Assembly (NCBI GenBank): GCA_964384625.1
Contig: CAYLNH010000040.1
Span: forward strand, 1-35,802
From: CAYLNH01 sp964384625
GTDB taxonomy: Bacteria > Verrucomicrobiota > Lentisphaeria > JABSQK01
DNA: 35,802 nucleotides
Direction: 5' to 3'
Below, in pieces: positions 33,364 to 35,802 of the stretch. How positions within the stretch are numbered: the first letter of the stretch is position 1; the number at the start of each line of letters is the position of its first letter. The notes under the pieces are model-generated. The model did not search any database. It saw only the letters and a program-made list of their open reading frames with translations, and was not told the DNA's origin. A program made the translations under genes and the position numbers.

Positions 33364-35442
33364 TCAGCCGAGTACCGCCGCAACGGCTTCGAGGAGCTCG
33401 CGGCGTTTATAGGGTTTCTGGATGTAGGCGCCGTCTTTGCGGATCAGGGCGTGAACATCCCCGGTGGAATTGTATCCCGAAGCCACAACGATCCGGACGT
33501 CCGGGTTGATCTGACGGAGGCGCTGCCCTGTTTGGTGTCCACTGAGTTCTGGCATGATCAGGTCGAGCAGCACCAGGTCGACATCCGCGTGACGTTCCCG
33601 GTAGAAACCCAGGGCGGAAGCGCCGCCGTCAAAGGCGTGGACGATGTAGCCCTGGTCCTCGAGGATACGCACAGCGACCTGCCGCAGGCCTTCCTCGTCG
33701 TCAATTACCATGATTGACTTGCCGGGCTGCGCTCGCGGCAACGGCGCGGGATCGTCGTCATCAACGGCATCAGATGGGTTGGCGGACGGCAGATAGACCG
33801 TGAACGTCGTACCGTGTCCCGGTTCGGTGTACACCTCGATGGCGCCGCGATGGCCGTTGACCGTGCCGAACACGGCTGCCAGCCCCATGCCGGTGCCCTC
33901 CCCTTCGCGCTTGGTCGTAAAGAACGGCTCGAAGATGCGCTCGCGCGTTTCGGGGTCGATGCCGGTGCCCGTGTCGGTAATTGAGACTTTGACGAAATCG
34001 CCCGGAGCAACTTTGTGGGAGTGGGCGGCGCAGTACTCTTCATCCAAGTACGCCAGAGCCGTACTGAACGTGATTGTGCCGCCGTCCGGCATGGCGTCGC
34101 GGGCATTGATCGCGAGATTGAGCAAGGCGTTCTGCAGTTGCCCGGCATCCCCGATAACCGGGGGGATGCTCTCGCTCCGGCTGCAGGAGATCTTCACCCG
34201 CCGGTCGACGGTGCGTTTCAGGATCGCCATGGTCTCTTCGACGACCTGGTTCAGATCAACATGATCGTGGGCCACCGCGCCCTTCCGAGCGAAACTGAGA
34301 AGCTGGCCGGTGAGCGAGGCGGCGCGGTCCGCCGCCTTGATGATCCAGTCGATGCATTCCACCTGCTCGGGGTCATCGGTGGTGGTCCGCAAGATTTCCG
34401 CAAACCCCAGAATCCCGCCGAGCTGGTTGTTGAAGTCATGCGCCACACCGCCGGCAAGCTGGCCGATAGCCCGCATCTTCTCGTTCTGCCGCAGGTCCTC
34501 TTCAATCCGGATCTTCTCGGTGACGTCGCGTACCACGGCCAGGATCCGGCCTTCCCCGCCAACGGTTGTGGCCGTCAGATTCACTTCCGTCCAGAAGACT
34601 TCGCCGTTCTTGCGCCTGGACCGCCAGCGAAACAATTGCGGCCCTTCGGACGTCGCCCGCCGGAGCCACTTCAGGGCGTCGCTCGCAGTATATGGCTCCT
34701 CCTCGACACACATGGCCTCCGGCGTCAACATCGGAATCTCATCCCGGCTGTACCCGTACATCGCCAGCATGGATTCGTTGACGTCCAGAATCGTTCCGGT
34801 CTCGGCGTCGTGAATAAGGACGGCCTCGTTCACGGCGTTGAACATCTCGCGATAGTTGCGTTCGCTCTCGCGCGACCGCTGCAGCAGACTCAGGAGCATG
34901 TCCACCAGAATCCGGATCAGAAACGCGGTCGCCGCAGTCAACACGGCGGCCAGGACGATATCGGTCCAGTTGGCAAACGGCACATATTTGTTGTCAACCC
35001 AGCCGTAGATTTCGCAGACCCCCGTGGTCGTTACCGCAATGACCGCCAACGCGGCGAAGACGACAAACATGGTTTTGCTCAACAGCAAACTGGCGACCAG
35101 CAGCAGTGCCGGGAAGAGGGTGATGGCGACATCATGAATACCGTCGCCCGTATGAATGGCATAGGCGGCCAGACAGAGCAGGTAGGAGACCGCCAGAATA
35201 GAGGCCAGACGAACATACCGAAGGTGCAGGAGACAGTACGTTATCAGGAAAAAGACGCAACTGACGGCAGACAGCACGAGGGTGCGCGTACTGGAGAACT
35301 TCAGGGCAAACAGCGTCAGCAGCAAGGACCCGCCGATCAGCACCAGAATGACCTTGTGCGCCAACCGGGACACGCATTCCTCGTCAACATCCTCCTGGAG
35401 AACGGGGGAAAATATGGATTCCAGCCAGAGGTCTTTCTTCAT
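33364..35442 (-). CDS. Hybrid sensor histidine kinase (6 TM, PAS, HisKA, HATPase, REC)
   Basis: A 692-residue membrane hybrid kinase. Hydrophobic segments lie at ~31-185 (about six). A PAS domain (~195-310) precedes HisKA with H335 in GVAHDFNNQLGGILGF. The HATPase domain has the N box LLNLAINARDAM, ITDTGTGI (~488-495) and GTGMGLA (~517). The C-terminal receiver (~575-692) has D581/D582, phospho-acceptor D627 and K676. The HDFNN-type H-box with attached receiver is common in PAS hybrid kinases of Deltaproteobacteria and PVC bacteria. No partner regulator is adjacent. The nearest separate receiver is the CheY-like protein at 31345-31719. The ribosome site is weak (gcggacgt); the promoter is at 35531-35504. 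Confidence 0.95.
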   Translation of the reverse strand: MKKDLWLESIFSPVLQEDVDEECVSRLAHKVILVLIGGSLLLTLFALKFSSTRTLVLSAVSCVFFLITYCLLHLRYVRLASILAVSYLLCLAAYAIHTGDGIHDVAITLFPALLLVASLLLSKTMFVVFAALAVIAVTTTGVCEIYGWVDNKYVPFANWTDIVLAAVLTAATAFLIRILVDMLLSLLQRSRESERNYREMFNAVNEAVLIHDAETGTILDVNESMLAMYGYSRDEIPMLTPEAMCVEEEPYTASDALKWLRRATSEGPQLFRWRSRRKNGEVFWTEVNLTATTVGGEGRILAVVRDVTEKIRIEEDLRQNEKMRAIGQLAGGVAHDFNNQLGGILGFAEILRTTTDDPEQVECIDWIIKAADRAASLTGQLLSFARKGAVAHDHVDLNQVVEETMAILKRTVDRRVKISCSRSESIPPVIGDAGQLQNALLNLAINARDAMPDGGTITFSTALAYLDEEYCAAHSHKVAPGDFVKVSITDTGTGIDPETRERIFEPFFTTKREGEGTGMGLAAVFGTVNGHRGAIEVYTEPGHGTTFTVYLPSANPSDAVDDDDPAPLPRAQPGKSIMVIDDEEGLRQVAVRILEDQGYIVHAFDGGASALGFYRERHADVDLVLLDLIMPELSGHQTGQRLRQINPDVRIVVASGYNSTGDVHALIRKDGAYIQKPYKRRELLEAVAAVLG

Positions 35443-35503
35443 ACGTCCGCGTTGGTTACCGCCATTCCTGCAGTCAGTCTGTCCAAGATCCCGTCACTGG
35501 AGG

Positions 35504-35531
35504 ACTATACGTCGAATCTCCCCTTTGTGAA
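35504..35531 (-). promoter_or_regulatory. sigma70-type promoter of hybrid kinase
   Basis: Minus strand: TTCACA (35531-35526), 16-nt spacer, TATAGT (35509-35504). Predicted start is near 35497, about 55 nt before the ATG. Confidence 0.5.
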
Positions 35532-35559
35532 GATGGCCGCGGGCGCATGTCACTTCCGT

Positions 35560-35729
35560 AGGTGTTTCCTGCCGACAATTGCTCGATCATACGACCCCAG
35601 GCGGTTTGCCCGCCTGGTGAAGACGTTCATTCGTGGCTACAAGCCCTCACCCCTCACCCTGCTTTTCGGGCGCTGGGGAGCCGGCTTCCCAGCGCCCGAA
35701 AAGCGGGATCGTGGGGCCGTCTCCTTCCC
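35560..35729. repeat. Right copy of terminal inverted repeat
   Basis: Reverse-complement match to 1-165, including the 44-bp palindrome (35661-35704) and the CCAGGCGG/CCGCCTGG stem (35597-35617), whose loop sequence differs from the left copy. A plus-strand frame stays open from about 35584 to the window end (RSYDPRRFARLVKTF...), and the left copy has a matching frame from the same point with a 2-codon indel. A 1-nt indel just upstream breaks that frame between copies, so coding is doubtful. Bases 35730-35802 may be further repeat with no counterpart inside the window. Confidence 0.85.
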
Positions 35730-35802
35730 TGATGAACGCATTCACCAGGCCGACGAGCGACCCGGGGTCCAGCGAGTCGCGAACCGGCAACAGACATCGC
35801 AT

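Overview
The window looks like a piece of a high-GC (roughly 60% by eye) Gram-negative genome from the PVC superphylum, most likely Lentisphaerota or a close relative. This is inferred from the mix of genes: a prepilin-like protein that starts MMKCRFTLIELLTVIAIIAI and has no glycine before the processed phenylalanine, a GH172 (DUF2961) enzyme divergent from an AraC regulator, very large PQQ/TPR and beta-helix proteins, and intergenic DNA full of hairpin-rich repeats. No tRNA, rRNA, CRISPR, transposase or phage gene is visible. Both ends of the window lie in inverted copies of the same ~165-bp repeat, so the window may be a whole contig broken at a dispersed repeat.

Layout. 392-3322 (minus): a prepilin-like protein with its own sigma70-type promoter, and a radical SAM/SPASM protein fused to a SAM methyltransferase. 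3323-4050: repeats only. 4051-5331 (plus): prepilin peptidase with a large insert. 5449-11729 (minus): a tightly packed four-gene operon, transcribed from a good sigma70 promoter at 11846-11818. Its order is a membrane histidine kinase, a truncated 'half-kinase' with no ATPase domain, an NtrC-type sigma54 activator, and a lactate/malate dehydrogenase-like enzyme. 11942-12766 (plus): methyltransferase. 12928-14154 (minus) and 14390-15556 (plus): a ketoacyl-synthase-like enzyme and a receiver-kinase fusion. These two are divergent, and each has a sigma54-type promoter placed symmetrically around a perfect 20+20-bp palindrome. A third sigma54-like site points into structured non-coding DNA at 15557-15870.

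16154-21379 (minus): a giant secreted PQQ/TPR/CBM9-like protein. 21960-24107: GH172 enzyme and divergent AraC regulator. 24209-24613 (plus): a Cse60-like small protein, an overlapping 39-codon ORF and a strong terminator. 24701-29110 (minus): a 1469-residue protein built of about 21 helical repeats of ~42 residues plus an unrecognised C-terminal domain. 29288-30925 (minus): secreted beta-helix protein. 31345-32308 (minus): a CheX-like/CheY pair. 32510-33169 (plus): YceH family. 33364-35442 (minus): hybrid histidine kinase.

How it fits together (inference). The region is dominated by signal transduction: two full kinases, one half-kinase, one receiver-kinase fusion, an NtrC activator and a CheX-CheY pair. 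The most testable idea is that the NtrC-type activator at 6370-7752 drives the three sigma54-like promoters near 14.2-15.6 kb. That would link a membrane sensor and a dehydrogenase to a ketosynthase, to a second signalling protein and possibly to a small RNA. The best candidates for undescribed biology are this sigma54 circuit with its half-kinase and the 21-repeat solenoid protein.
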